Shown here in pieces: positions 36,053-44,332 of a stretch of DNA of 64,000 nucleotides. Both the position numbers and the translations under genes were made by a program. The stretch is from positions 1,488,001 through 1,552,000 of the forward strand of contig NZ_UAUU01000011.1 of the NCBI RefSeq assembly GCF_900457465.1. Direction: 5' to 3'. This DNA is from Sphingobacterium multivorum (GTDB taxonomy: Bacteria; Bacteroidota; Bacteroidia; Sphingobacteriales; Sphingobacteriaceae). The first letter of the stretch is position 1. Each line of letters begins with the position of its first letter. The notes beneath the pieces are model-generated. The model saw nothing but the letters and a program-made list of their open reading frames with translations. It was not told where the DNA came from and ran no database searches.

Positions 36053-36676
36053 ATGGAAGAAAGGTATTTACAGGTTTCTTCGGGACGAGGTCCTAAGGAA
36101 TGTAATATGGCTGTCCGGCTAGTATTCGATAGACTCGCTGTTGAAAGCCGTAAAGTTGGTGTAGAAGTCACGGAAATAGAAAGAGAAGACGTTGATGGAC
36201 TTCCTTGTTCGTTAATCGTCAGATTGAGCGGAAGAGATATGGAACAATTGATTGATCATTGGGTTGGTACAATCTGTTGGGTGTGTAAAAGCCCCTTTCG
36301 TCCTTTACACAAACGGAAGAATTGGTTTGTCGACGTTAAAATGTACCATCCTGGGGAAAAGGAAAGGCTGTTGGATTTGAAGGATGTATATTTCCAAACA
36401 ATGCGGAGTAGCGGCGCAGGTGGGCAGCATGTCAATAAAGTAAGTTCTGGCGTCAGAGCTACGCATGCACCGACAGGGGGGAGTGTTCAGGTGATGGATA
36501 CGAGATCCCAATTGCAGAATAAGGAGATCGCAATGCTGCGCTTGGCTGCACGTCTTCGGGATTTAGGGCAGGCCAAGTTAAACGCGACCAAAGTACAAAA
36601 ATGGAAAGATCAAATCGAGGTGTCACGGGGACAGGCAAAACGCGTCTTTCATGGACAAAAATTTATTGAAAAGTAA
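36053..36676 (+). CDS. prfH: peptide chain release factor homologue PrfH
   Basis: The 207-residue protein is a short class I release factor relative with the peptidyl-hydrolase loop SSGAGGQHVNKV and the following SGVRATHAPTG segment, ending in a basic tail. It lacks the stop-codon-reading domain 2 of RF1/RF2. PrfH proteins are encoded next to rtcB in many bacteria. Published work on that pair shows release of peptides from ribosomes nicked in the 16S decoding centre, followed by RtcB resealing. The start is the ATG at 36053 (a GTG lies just before it). A terminator follows at 36704. Confidence 0.93.
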   Translation: MEERYLQVSSGRGPKECNMAVRLVFDRLAVESRKVGVEVTEIEREDVDGLPCSLIVRLSGRDMEQLIDHWVGTICWVCKSPFRPLHKRKNWFVDVKMYHPGEKERLLDLKDVYFQTMRSSGAGGQHVNKVSSGVRATHAPTGGSVQVMDTRSQLQNKEIAMLRLAARLRDLGQAKLNATKVQKWKDQIEVSRGQAKRVFHGQKFIEK

Positions 36677-36703
36677 GTTATTTTTACTGTTTTACTGAAG
36701 CGA

Positions 36704-36740
36704 AAACCCTTGCTAGTATTTTGGCAAGGGTTTGTTTTTT
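36704..36740 (+). terminator. terminator of rtcB-prfH
   Basis: AAACCCTTGC and GCAAGGGTTT form a 10-bp perfect stem followed by G and six T. Confidence 0.93.
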
Positions 36741-36823
36741 AGCGTTAATCTTTTTATTTGAAAAATGCTCGCGGTTTATTTGTGGAAGGTCAATGATTTA
36801 AATTTAGCTGTGTTAGACTTGTA

Positions 36824-36850
36824 ATATTTTAACATGTGATGTTAAAATAT
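36824..36850. promoter_or_regulatory. 27-bp palindrome upstream of SusC
   Basis: ATATTTTAACAT, a three-base GTG spacer and ATGTTAAAATAT make a perfect 12-bp inverted repeat. The half-site TTTTAACAT recurs at 36884-36892, overlapping the likely TTAACATTTG -7 region of the susC promoter, and a smaller ATATTG/CAATAT repeat lies at 36856-36869. It lacks a T run and lies upstream of the promoter, so it is more likely an operator than a terminator. No regulator gene is next to it. Confidence 0.7.
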
Positions 36851-36947
36851 GGGTAATATTGGTCAATATCATAGCGTGCTCTGTTTTAACATTTGCATAA
36901 TTTAGATTTTATAAAAGCATTTTAAACTAACTAACAGAGACTAGCTT

Positions 36948-39900
36948 ATGAACAAAAGAAGTATTGCAATACTAGCATCCAATATACTAGTATGTTCTGC
37001 GCTTTATGCCCAAACAGCACTTAAAGGTAAAGTGTTGGATCAGGATGGCAAACCAATACCAGGGGTATCGGTAACCATTCGAGGCGGTGCCGGCACGCAG
37101 ACAGGAATTGATGGTGGATTTTCATTAACATATACAGGTGGAGGAGTTTTAAATGTCACTGCAGTTGGTTATAAATCCAAGCAGTTTCAACTGAATAATC
37201 AAACGAATTTAAGCATTACATTAGAATCTTCAGCGGAGAATTTAGACGAAGTGGTGGTTACCGCATTAGGTATCACAAGAGAGAAGAAATCGTTGGGTTA
37301 TGCCATGCAGGAGGTTAAAGCCAAGGAATTGACAGATGCCGGACAACATAGTCTAACAGGAGCATTGGCGGGTAAAGTTGCAGGTGTCCAAATAAACCAA
37401 TTTGGTGGAGCGATCGGATCTTCAGCGCGTATTTCGATCCGCGGAAACACGTCGTTACAGGCAAACCAGCAACCGCTTATCGTAGTGGATGGTATTCCTA
37501 TTACAAATAACTCTCAGCGTTCCGGAGATAATACCTATACTGGGGTGGATTACGGCTCGGGTCTAAACGACATTAATCCAGATGATATCGAAAGCATCAA
37601 CGTACTGAAAGGTGGGGCAGCAGCACTATACGGTATGCGTGCTGGTACAGGCGTTATTATGATTACCACAAAATCTGGAAAACGGGCCGAAAACGGAGTC
37701 CAGATTTCATACGATGGTAATTTTTCCATCGACAGAGCCGCCAATTTACCGAAGTACCAAAATTTATATGGTCAAGGATCACGGGGGGATGAATACAGTT
37801 TTAAGAAATTTGGTGGAAATCTATCTTATCAGGATTATGTAACGCAGAATTCATTCAGTTACGTTGATGGCACAGGAAACATTGGTGTTAATGATAATAT
37901 CGATGAATCTTGGGGGCCTCGCATGGACATTGGTTTGTTGATACCACAGTTTAACAGTCCGGTTGTGAATGGTGTACGCCAGGCAACAGCATGGAATTCA
38001 CATAAAAACAATGTTAGAGAGTTCTTCCAGACAGGTTTTTCCCAAAACCATAATGTTTCATTGCTTTCCAAATCAGATCGATCTTCTACACGTGCATCTA
38101 TTTCCTTTAGGGATCAAAAGGGAACAGTACCTAATACAGATCAGAAAAAATATACTGCCCAGCTGAACAATGAATATAAGGTTAGCGATAAAGTGTCTTA
38201 TGACATTATGAGTAACTTTACGCGTACAGAAAGTAACAACTTGGTCACGCAGGGATATGATGCAGCAAATCCAATGAACGGCCTGATCTGGTTTGGTCGC
38301 CAGGTGGATATGCAAGACTTGAAAAATAATTGGGATCAAAAAGATGCGCAAGGGAAATATACCTATTACAATTGGAATTCCGCTTATCATATGAATCCTT
38401 TTTATACGATGCATGAATCCCGTAATGCGATGAAGATGAACCGTGTTTTCGGTAAGACATCCTTATATTATCAACCTTTTGATTTTTTGAAATTTGAGGG
38501 ACGTGTAGGATTGGATTACTATAACACACATATGTTTGAGACGACTTATTTTAACTTTGATAACCAAGATGGTAAGTTCAATGACATAAAAAATAGCAAT
38601 TCCGATTTTAATGCAGATTTTATCGCGAATTTCAATAAACAATTTGGGGATTTGAGTTTGACAGGTATTTTGGGTGCTAACTACCGCGATTATCAATATG
38701 AAACAAGTACACTAGGGGCCAAAGGATTAAATGTATTAGGCGTTTATACGATTGCGAATAAAATAGGAGATGCCTACACGTTTATGGATCATTCGAAAGG
38801 CCGATCCAATTCGGTTTACGCTCAGGCAAATTTGGGCTGGAAAGATCAATTATATTTGGATCTGACAGCACGGAATGACTGGTCATCGACACTACGGAAA
38901 TCCTTTTTCTATCCTTCGGCAAGTTTAAGCTGGATTCCGACAGCTTCATTTGAAGGTCTGAAAAGTGATTATTTGAATTTTTGGAAAATGCGATTTAATT
39001 TGGTGAAAGTAGGTAACGCTACACAACCTTATCAAAATGGAAACTATTATTATGCACAAACAGATGCTTATAATAACCTAGCGCAAATGTACAAGAGTAT
39101 GGTCTATGCGATCGAAGGCCTGGAACCTGAAGCTATCACTTCTTATGAAATCGGTACTGAGCTTGGATTATTCAAAGACCGTCTTCATTTAGACCTTACC
39201 TATTATCAAAAAATAAATAAAAAACAATTGCTTCCAGTGACGACCTCCAATGTGGTTGGGTTTAGTAGTATCTTCTTAAATGCGGGAGAAATTCGAAGCA
39301 AGGGTATTGAAGTTCAATTACGCGGTGATATCCTGAAACGTGAAGACGGATTGAATTGGACAACAACTGTCAACTTCTCAAAAGATAATAACAAGGTTGT
39401 TGAACTTTATCCTGAATTGGGCTTGAAAGATTACAGACAGGGTTGGACTTGGGGGATCTCCAATATGGCTTCTGTGGGGCGCCCTTGGGGAAGCTTGGTT
39501 GGCCCCGGTTACGATCGTGTAAAAGATGGACCGATGAAAGGTGCTATTAAAGTGGGTTCTAACGGTCTGGTTTCTACACCGCTTGATGGTCAAGTGATTG
39601 GTAATGCTGTGCCGGACTTCTTGGCTTCGATGCGTAATGACTTCACCTTTAAAGATTTTAGATTTGGCTTTATGCTCGATTTTCGTAAGGGGGGAGATAT
39701 TTGGTCACAAACGATGTCCCATGGTTATGCGACGGGTATAGCTGAAATCACTGCTGCGGATGGCATTCGTGAAAGGGCAATTGTAGCAGGTCGGGACGTG
39801 ATGAAGAATGAACGATTTGCAATGTCGGACGGAAAAGGAGGCTGGGTTGCAAATACCATAGAAACGTCAGCGCAGGACTGGTACGAAAATGGCGGGATTG

Positions 39901-40181
39901 CCGAAATGTATGTTTTTGATGGTTCTTTCCTGAAATTAAGAGAGGCCTATATTTCGTATAATTTACCAAAACATTTATATAGTAAAATAAAAGGGATTAA
40001 GCGGGCTAATATTTCTGTAACGGGTACCAACTTAGCCTTGCTTTGGGTGCATAAATCAAATACGATGCGGTTAGATCCCGAAGCAGGAGGTGTATCTAGC
40101 GATTCTAGAGGTGTAGGATTTGAGCAAGCGACAGTTCCAAACTCAAGAAGTATAGGTCTTAAACTTGGTTTTACATTTTAA
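36948..40181 (+). CDS. SusC/RagA family TonB-linked outer-membrane receptor
   Basis: The 1077-residue protein has a signal peptide (ending ALYAQ), a carboxypeptidase D regulatory-like domain (LKGKVLDQDGKPIPGVSVTIRGG), the TonB box region ENLDEVVVTALG, a plug (IRGNTSLQANQQPLIVVDGIPI, GGAAALYGMRAGTGVIMITTKSG) and a 22-strand-type barrel ending SIGLKLGFTF. It should import a ligand bound by the SusD-like lipoprotein encoded 39 bases downstream. No glycosidase, peptidase or sigma/anti-sigma pair accompanies it, so the ligand is unknown. Confidence 0.96.
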   Translation: MNKRSIAILASNILVCSALYAQTALKGKVLDQDGKPIPGVSVTIRGGAGTQTGIDGGFSLTYTGGGVLNVTAVGYKSKQFQLNNQTNLSITLESSAENLDEVVVTALGITREKKSLGYAMQEVKAKELTDAGQHSLTGALAGKVAGVQINQFGGAIGSSARISIRGNTSLQANQQPLIVVDGIPITNNSQRSGDNTYTGVDYGSGLNDINPDDIESINVLKGGAAALYGMRAGTGVIMITTKSGKRAENGVQISYDGNFSIDRAANLPKYQNLYGQGSRGDEYSFKKFGGNLSYQDYVTQNSFSYVDGTGNIGVNDNIDESWGPRMDIGLLIPQFNSPVVNGVRQATAWNSHKNNVREFFQTGFSQNHNVSLLSKSDRSSTRASISFRDQKGTVPNTDQKKYTAQLNNEYKVSDKVSYDIMSNFTRTESNNLVTQGYDAANPMNGLIWFGRQVDMQDLKNNWDQKDAQGKYTYYNWNSAYHMNPFYTMHESRNAMKMNRVFGKTSLYYQPFDFLKFEGRVGLDYYNTHMFETTYFNFDNQDGKFNDIKNSNSDFNADFIANFNKQFGDLSLTGILGANYRDYQYETSTLGAKGLNVLGVYTIANKIGDAYTFMDHSKGRSNSVYAQANLGWKDQLYLDLTARNDWSSTLRKSFFYPSASLSWIPTASFEGLKSDYLNFWKMRFNLVKVGNATQPYQNGNYYYAQTDAYNNLAQMYKSMVYAIEGLEPEAITSYEIGTELGLFKDRLHLDLTYYQKINKKQLLPVTTSNVVGFSSIFLNAGEIRSKGIEVQLRGDILKREDGLNWTTTVNFSKDNNKVVELYPELGLKDYRQGWTWGISNMASVGRPWGSLVGPGYDRVKDGPMKGAIKVGSNGLVSTPLDGQVIGNAVPDFLASMRNDFTFKDFRFGFMLDFRKGGDIWSQTMSHGYATGIAEITAADGIRERAIVAGRDVMKNERFAMSDGKGGWVANTIETSAQDWYENGGIAEMYVFDGSFLKLREAYISYNLPKHLYSKIKGIKRANISVTGTNLALLWVHKSNTMRLDPEAGGVSSDSRGVGFEQATVPNSRSIGLKLGFTF

Positions 40182-40220
40182 TTAATACATAAAGTTTAAG
40201 ATATAGAACCCCAAAAAATT

Positions 40221-41738
40221 ATGATTATGAATACTTTCATTAAAAAATTTAAATATACGCCTTTGTTAGCCGTTCTTTTGGTGACAGGTTGTACCAAAAA
40301 TTTTGAGAAAATTAATACCGATCCGGATGCTTTAAATGACGTTCCACCACAAAATATGTTGGTCAACGTGATGCGAAATGCCGGAGACCAGTTTGGCGGT
40401 GACGTTGATGGTTATGGTACATTTGCTGGATATATTGTTAAAATTCAATATCCGGATAACCTGAGTGGATTGATTCCGACAAATAATACCTATGGCAATC
40501 GTTGGGCTGCTTGCTACTATAATATCACCCAAATGAAAGACCTGCTTAAAAAGACAGAAGCCAATGCTGAAGGGTATAAAAATACAAGGGCTATAGCAAG
40601 AATTTGGAATAACTACATGTGGTCTTATTTATTGGACGGCTGGGGTGATATTCCATATTCAGAGGCATTTAAAGGACGGCCAGAAGATGGTTCGGTATTG
40701 AAAGCCAAATATGATAAACAGGAGGATGTTTTTCCCGCAGTTTTAGCGGATCTCAAATCAATTGCTGATGAATTGGCGGCTGGTATTGGAACGGATGATG
40801 TTGGTAACTATGACGTCATCTATGGAGAGGCTAATAGTGGTAGTCCGGATGTAAAAACACAAATGTTAAGGTGGCAGAAGTTTTGTAATTCGCTACGCTT
40901 GCGGATGGCAATACGCATTTCTTCCGTTGCTCCGGCATTAGCTAAATCTACAATTGAGGAAATTGCTGGAAATAAGACAAAATATCCATTAATTGAGACC
41001 AATGCGGAAAGTTGTCAAATGTTTTTCCCTGGAAATCTGCCTTATATGGAACCTTGGTATGAGTCTGGCATTTACGGTAAACGCATCAACAATTGGGGAA
41101 TGTTTGATATTTTTATCAATCATTTAACGGAAACGAACGACCCTCGGATTGAGTCGATCGCTCAGAAAAATAATGCCGGTAAATATGTTGGGTTTGTTAA
41201 TGGTTCGTTGACTAATCCTTCCCCTTCAACGTCAATTTCATGGATTGGACTCCATTATATCAATAACCCTGCTGGGGCAGTACCTTTTTATAAAGCCTGT
41301 GAAACTTATTATATGTTGGCTGAAGCCGCATTATTAGGTTATAATGTTGGAATTACAGCTAAAGCAGCCTATGAAACAGCAGTTAGGCTATCTATGGAAG
41401 ATAACGAAGTTGCTGAACCAGCTGTGAATGCTTATTTAGCCGGAGCGGGAAAATTTGATGGGTCGAAGGATCGTATCTATTGGGATATGTGGGTCGCTTT
41501 ATTTAAAGAAAATTTTGAAGCCTGGAGTTTGTATAGAAGGACGGGAATTCCTAGCACCAATTATCCTTCAAAAATTCAAAATTCAGCAACTCCACATACA
41601 GACCAACCATTTCGCCTGCCTTATCCGAATAATGAATACCTATATAATACGGATAACGTTACAGCAGCTGCGCAAGGGACTGTGGATTATAACTGGGGAA
41701 AACGCTTATGGTGGGCTAAAAATAACGGTAAAAACTAG
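40221..41738 (+). CDS. SusD/RagB-like nutrient-binding lipoprotein
   Basis: The 505-residue product carries a lipobox (LLAVLLVTGC) and the SusD-like_2 pattern: CTKNFEKINTDPDALNDV at the start, YMWSYLLDGWGDIPYSEAF near residue 135, and LAEAALLGYNV then a WVALFKENFEAWSLYRRTGIP segment near the end. This subgroup often pairs with SusC proteins for peptides or sugars. The ATG at 40227 is an equally good start. It is the partner lid of the SusC protein and its cluster ends with two consecutive terminators. Confidence 0.94.
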   Translation: MIMNTFIKKFKYTPLLAVLLVTGCTKNFEKINTDPDALNDVPPQNMLVNVMRNAGDQFGGDVDGYGTFAGYIVKIQYPDNLSGLIPTNNTYGNRWAACYYNITQMKDLLKKTEANAEGYKNTRAIARIWNNYMWSYLLDGWGDIPYSEAFKGRPEDGSVLKAKYDKQEDVFPAVLADLKSIADELAAGIGTDDVGNYDVIYGEANSGSPDVKTQMLRWQKFCNSLRLRMAIRISSVAPALAKSTIEEIAGNKTKYPLIETNAESCQMFFPGNLPYMEPWYESGIYGKRINNWGMFDIFINHLTETNDPRIESIAQKNNAGKYVGFVNGSLTNPSPSTSISWIGLHYINNPAGAVPFYKACETYYMLAEAALLGYNVGITAKAAYETAVRLSMEDNEVAEPAVNAYLAGAGKFDGSKDRIYWDMWVALFKENFEAWSLYRRTGIPSTNYPSKIQNSATPHTDQPFRLPYPNNEYLYNTDNVTAAAQGTVDYNWGKRLWWAKNNGKN

Positions 41739-41755
41739 TTTAAAATGCTTTATTG

Positions 41756-41786
41756 AGCGGGTATCGAAAGATCCCGCTTTTTTTTT
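41756..41786 (+). terminator. terminator of susCD
   Basis: AGCGGG and CCCGCT pair around a short loop, with a nine-T tail, directly after the susD-like gene. Confidence 0.92.
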
Positions 41787-41845
41787 GCTCGTTTTAATGA
41801 CAATTTTACCCCTTCGGTGCAAGACGTCCTGCCAACCTTTCTGAT

Positions 41846-41876
41846 AAAGCCTCAACATCAAAAGTTGGGGCTTTTT
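41846..41876 (+). terminator. second terminator after susCD
   Basis: AAAGCCTCAAC pairs with GTTGGGGCTTT, including one wobble, followed by a T run. It acts as backup to the hairpin 60 bases upstream. The rest of the 435-bp gap 41739-42173 contains the prpB promoter and leader described below. Confidence 0.85.
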
Positions 41877-42034
41877 GATTGCTAATGTATCCTCCCTTAG
41901 AAAAAATAGTACACGGTTGTTAAGGCCATTTAGCAGACTGAGGGAAAGCTTTAGCGTCTGAAATAATTTATTTTTAATTAATAGGGACTATTACCGTATT
42001 TTCTTCTGTCATTGACCTTTAATGTAGAAAATAA

Positions 42035-42067
42035 TTTGTTTTATTGCGGTGATAATTAGTATCTTTA
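42035..42067 (+). promoter_or_regulatory. prpB promoter
   Basis: TTTG (42035-42038) and TATCTTTA (42060-42067) are spaced 21 bases apart. The -7 box and the following AAGAGGAAGGGC strongly resemble the thiolase promoter region at 49536-49562. Confidence 0.7.
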
Positions 42068-42071
42068 AGAG

Positions 42072-42148
42072 GAAGGGCCTCAAAAGAATTCCTTCGGACT
42101 AAGTAAACTTAAGTAGTCGCTGTAACCTGTATCTAAAGGAGGTTATAG
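42072..42148 (+). promoter_or_regulatory. structured leader ahead of prpB
   Basis: Three consecutive small hairpins fill the leader: GAAGG/CCTTC (42072-42095), GACTA/TAGTC (42097-42118) and a 9-bp stem CTGTAACCT/AGGTTATAG (42120-42148). The third traps part of the AAAGGAGGT ribosome site (42135-42143). The layout suggests a cis-acting RNA switch or protein-bound leader; it matches no riboswitch class that I can recognise. Confidence 0.5.
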
Positions 42149-42151
42149 GGC

Positions 42152-42202
42152 ATGGAATTTCAAATTCGATATTATGATAAAATCCCCGGGCTTCCTTTTT
42201 AA
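42152..42202 (+). CDS. putative leader peptide overlapping the prpB start
   Basis: A 16-codon frame (MEFQIRYYDKIPGLPF) starts nine bases after AAAGGAGG, an ideal Shine-Dalgarno placement. It overlaps the prpB start codon (42174) in another frame and ends inside prpB. Its translation could bring ribosomes to prpB. If a base error lies nearby it could instead be an N-terminal extension of prpB, though the family N-terminus argues against this. Confidence 0.4.
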   Translation: MEFQIRYYDKIPGLPF

Positions 42203-43049
42203 GGAAGCGATCAAGAATGAAAAACCATTACAAATTGTTGGAGCGATCAATGCGAATCATGCTCTTTTGGCTGAACAGGCCGGTTTTAAAGCTATTTATC
42301 TTTCTGGAGGTGGTGTTGCAGCAGGTTCTCTTGGGATTCCGGATCTTGGGATTACAACACTTCAGGATGTTTTGATTGATGTGGATCGCATTACAAATGT
42401 GTGTAAGCTTCCTTTGCTGGTGGATATTGATACTGGCTTCGGTCCTTCGGCATTCAATGTGGCACGTACAATAAAGTCTTTAATTAAAGTGGGCGCGGCG
42501 GCAGTACACATGGAGGATCAGGTGGGAGCTAAGCGTTGTGGGCACCGGCCTGGGAAAGAGCTCGTCTCTCGATCTGAAATGGTTGACCGTCTGAAAGCGG
42601 CGGTGGATGCACGCACGGATGAGCATTTTGCCATTGGTGCACGTACAGATGCACTGGCTTCCGAAGGCCTTGAGCTTGCTTTGGAAAGGGCAGTGGCTTA
42701 TAAAGAAGCCGGAGCGGATTTTATTTTTGCCGAGGCGGTGCATCATTTGGAGCAATACGTTCAATTTAGTGCGGCAACAGGTCTTCCGATTTTGGCGAAT
42801 ATCACCGAATTTGGACAAACACCGTTGTTTGGCCTGGATGAACTTCGTCACGCGGATGTTTCTATTGTCCTTTATCCGCTATCTGCCTTCCGTGCAGCTA
42901 ATAAAGCCGCTGCAACTGTTTATCGTCATATTCGGGAAGATGGGGGGCAGCTGAATGTGATCGACGATATGCAGACGAGAGAGGAGTTATACAGAAGTAT
43001 CGATTATTATGCTTATGAAAATCGATTGGATCAATTGTTTAACAAATAA
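42174..43049 (+). CDS. prpB: methylisocitrate lyase
   Basis: The 291-residue enzyme splits 2-methylisocitrate into pyruvate and succinate, the last step of the methylcitrate cycle for propionate. It is a PEP mutase/isocitrate lyase TIM barrel with YLSGGGVAAGSLGIPDLGI, VDIDTGFG, the hallmark VHMEDQVGAKRCGHRPGKELV (catalytic Cys in KRCGH) and GARTDAL. The start at 42174 gives MIKSPGFLFKEA, the usual start pattern. It is followed ten bases later by prpC, so the two are an operon. Confidence 0.95.
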   Translation: MIKSPGFLFKEAIKNEKPLQIVGAINANHALLAEQAGFKAIYLSGGGVAAGSLGIPDLGITTLQDVLIDVDRITNVCKLPLLVDIDTGFGPSAFNVARTIKSLIKVGAAAVHMEDQVGAKRCGHRPGKELVSRSEMVDRLKAAVDARTDEHFAIGARTDALASEGLELALERAVAYKEAGADFIFAEAVHHLEQYVQFSAATGLPILANITEFGQTPLFGLDELRHADVSIVLYPLSAFRAANKAAATVYRHIREDGGQLNVIDDMQTREELYRSIDYYAYENRLDQLFNK

Positions 43050-43059
43050 TTATATTCAG

Positions 43060-44211
43060 ATGGAAGAGACAAACGGCGCAGGTTTTAAGCCTAAAAAAAG
43101 TGTAGCACTCTCTGGTGTAACAGCTGGTAATACGGCTTTGAGTACTGTCGGAAAAAGTGGTAATGATCTGCATTATAGGGGTTATGATATTTTAGATCTG
43201 GCGCATCAGGCAAGTTTTGAAGAGGTTGCTTACTTACTTATTTATGGAAGTCTACCAACACAGGCACAACTCGTCACGTATCAAAGTCAGTTGATCAGTC
43301 AACGTGGCCTACCTATTACTGTTCAACAAGTCCTTAAGCAGTTGCCATCTACAGCCCATGCCATGGATGTTTTACGGACTTATGTTTCGTTTTTCGGTAG
43401 TGTATCGCCAGAAAAGGATAGTCATCCCATTGCTGGTGCACGGGATATTGCAACTCGTCTGATGGCATCGATGGCTTCAGCACTGTTGTACTGGTATCAC
43501 TTTAGTCAGCATGGACGTGAGGTGCAGGTTGAGACTTCGGACTCCACTTTAGGCGGACATTTTCTACATCTCCTGCACGGAAAGGTTCCATCGCCGTCTT
43601 GGGTGAGAGCGATGCAAATTTCACTTAATTTATATGCGGAGCATGAATTCAACGCATCCACATTCACCGCTCGGGTAATTGCAGGAACAGGATCAGATAT
43701 GTATTCCTGTATAGCAGGGGCAATAGGTGCGCTACGTGGACCTAAGCATGGCGGAGCCAATGAGGTCGCTTTCGAAATTCAGAGTCGTTATGCAAATGCT
43801 GATGAGGCGGAAGAGGATATCCGAAGACGATTGGCAAATAAAGAAGTCATTATTGGATTTGGCCATCCGGTGTATACGATCTCGGATCCAAGAAATCAAG
43901 TGATAAAACAAGTTGCGAGAGAGCTGTCGGAAGAAGCAGGAGACATGACACTCTACCTGATCGCAGAGCGGTTGGAAAAAGTTATGTGGGAAGAAAAGAA
44001 AATGTTTCCGAACCTGGATTGGTACTCCGCCGTGTCCTATCATATTATGGGGATTCCAACGGAGATGTTTACGCCCTTATTTGTTCTCTCACGTATAACA
44101 GGCTGGTCAGCGCATGTTTTTGAGCAACGTCAGGATGGAAAAATTATCCGGCCGAGTGCAAACTACATTGGTCCCGATGATAGACCTTTTGTACCTCTTT
44201 CCGAACGGTAA
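43060..44211 (+). CDS. prpC: 2-methylcitrate synthase / citrate synthase family
   Basis: The protein (383 residues from the ATG at 43060; a longer frame from 43009 overlaps prpB and is rejected) condenses propionyl-CoA with oxaloacetate. Citrate synthase motifs include SGNDLHYRGYDILDLA, GSDMYSCIAGAIGALRGPKHGGANE with the catalytic His, GFGHPVY with the second His, and DWYSAVSYHIMGIPTEMFTPLFVLSRITGWSAH with the catalytic Asp region. The gene context between prpB and prpD decides for the methylcitrate role; activity on acetyl-CoA is possible. Confidence 0.92.
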   Translation: MEETNGAGFKPKKSVALSGVTAGNTALSTVGKSGNDLHYRGYDILDLAHQASFEEVAYLLIYGSLPTQAQLVTYQSQLISQRGLPITVQQVLKQLPSTAHAMDVLRTYVSFFGSVSPEKDSHPIAGARDIATRLMASMASALLYWYHFSQHGREVQVETSDSTLGGHFLHLLHGKVPSPSWVRAMQISLNLYAEHEFNASTFTARVIAGTGSDMYSCIAGAIGALRGPKHGGANEVAFEIQSRYANADEAEEDIRRRLANKEVIIGFGHPVYTISDPRNQVIKQVARELSEEAGDMTLYLIAERLEKVMWEEKKMFPNLDWYSAVSYHIMGIPTEMFTPLFVLSRITGWSAHVFEQRQDGKIIRPSANYIGPDDRPFVPLSER

Positions 44212-44332
44212 ATTTGGATTAATGAAAGGTGTTTAAAGTGCTTTTTGAACAGGGGGGAGAGGAAGAATTTAGCGCATAAAAAAAACGAATTATATTAATA
44301 AATAGAACGATAGTCTTATACGAAATACACGA

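Noticed and set aside
43009..43059. Upstream start for prpC
   Set aside because: It lies inside prpB and adds residues not typical of citrate synthases; the ATG at 43060 fits.
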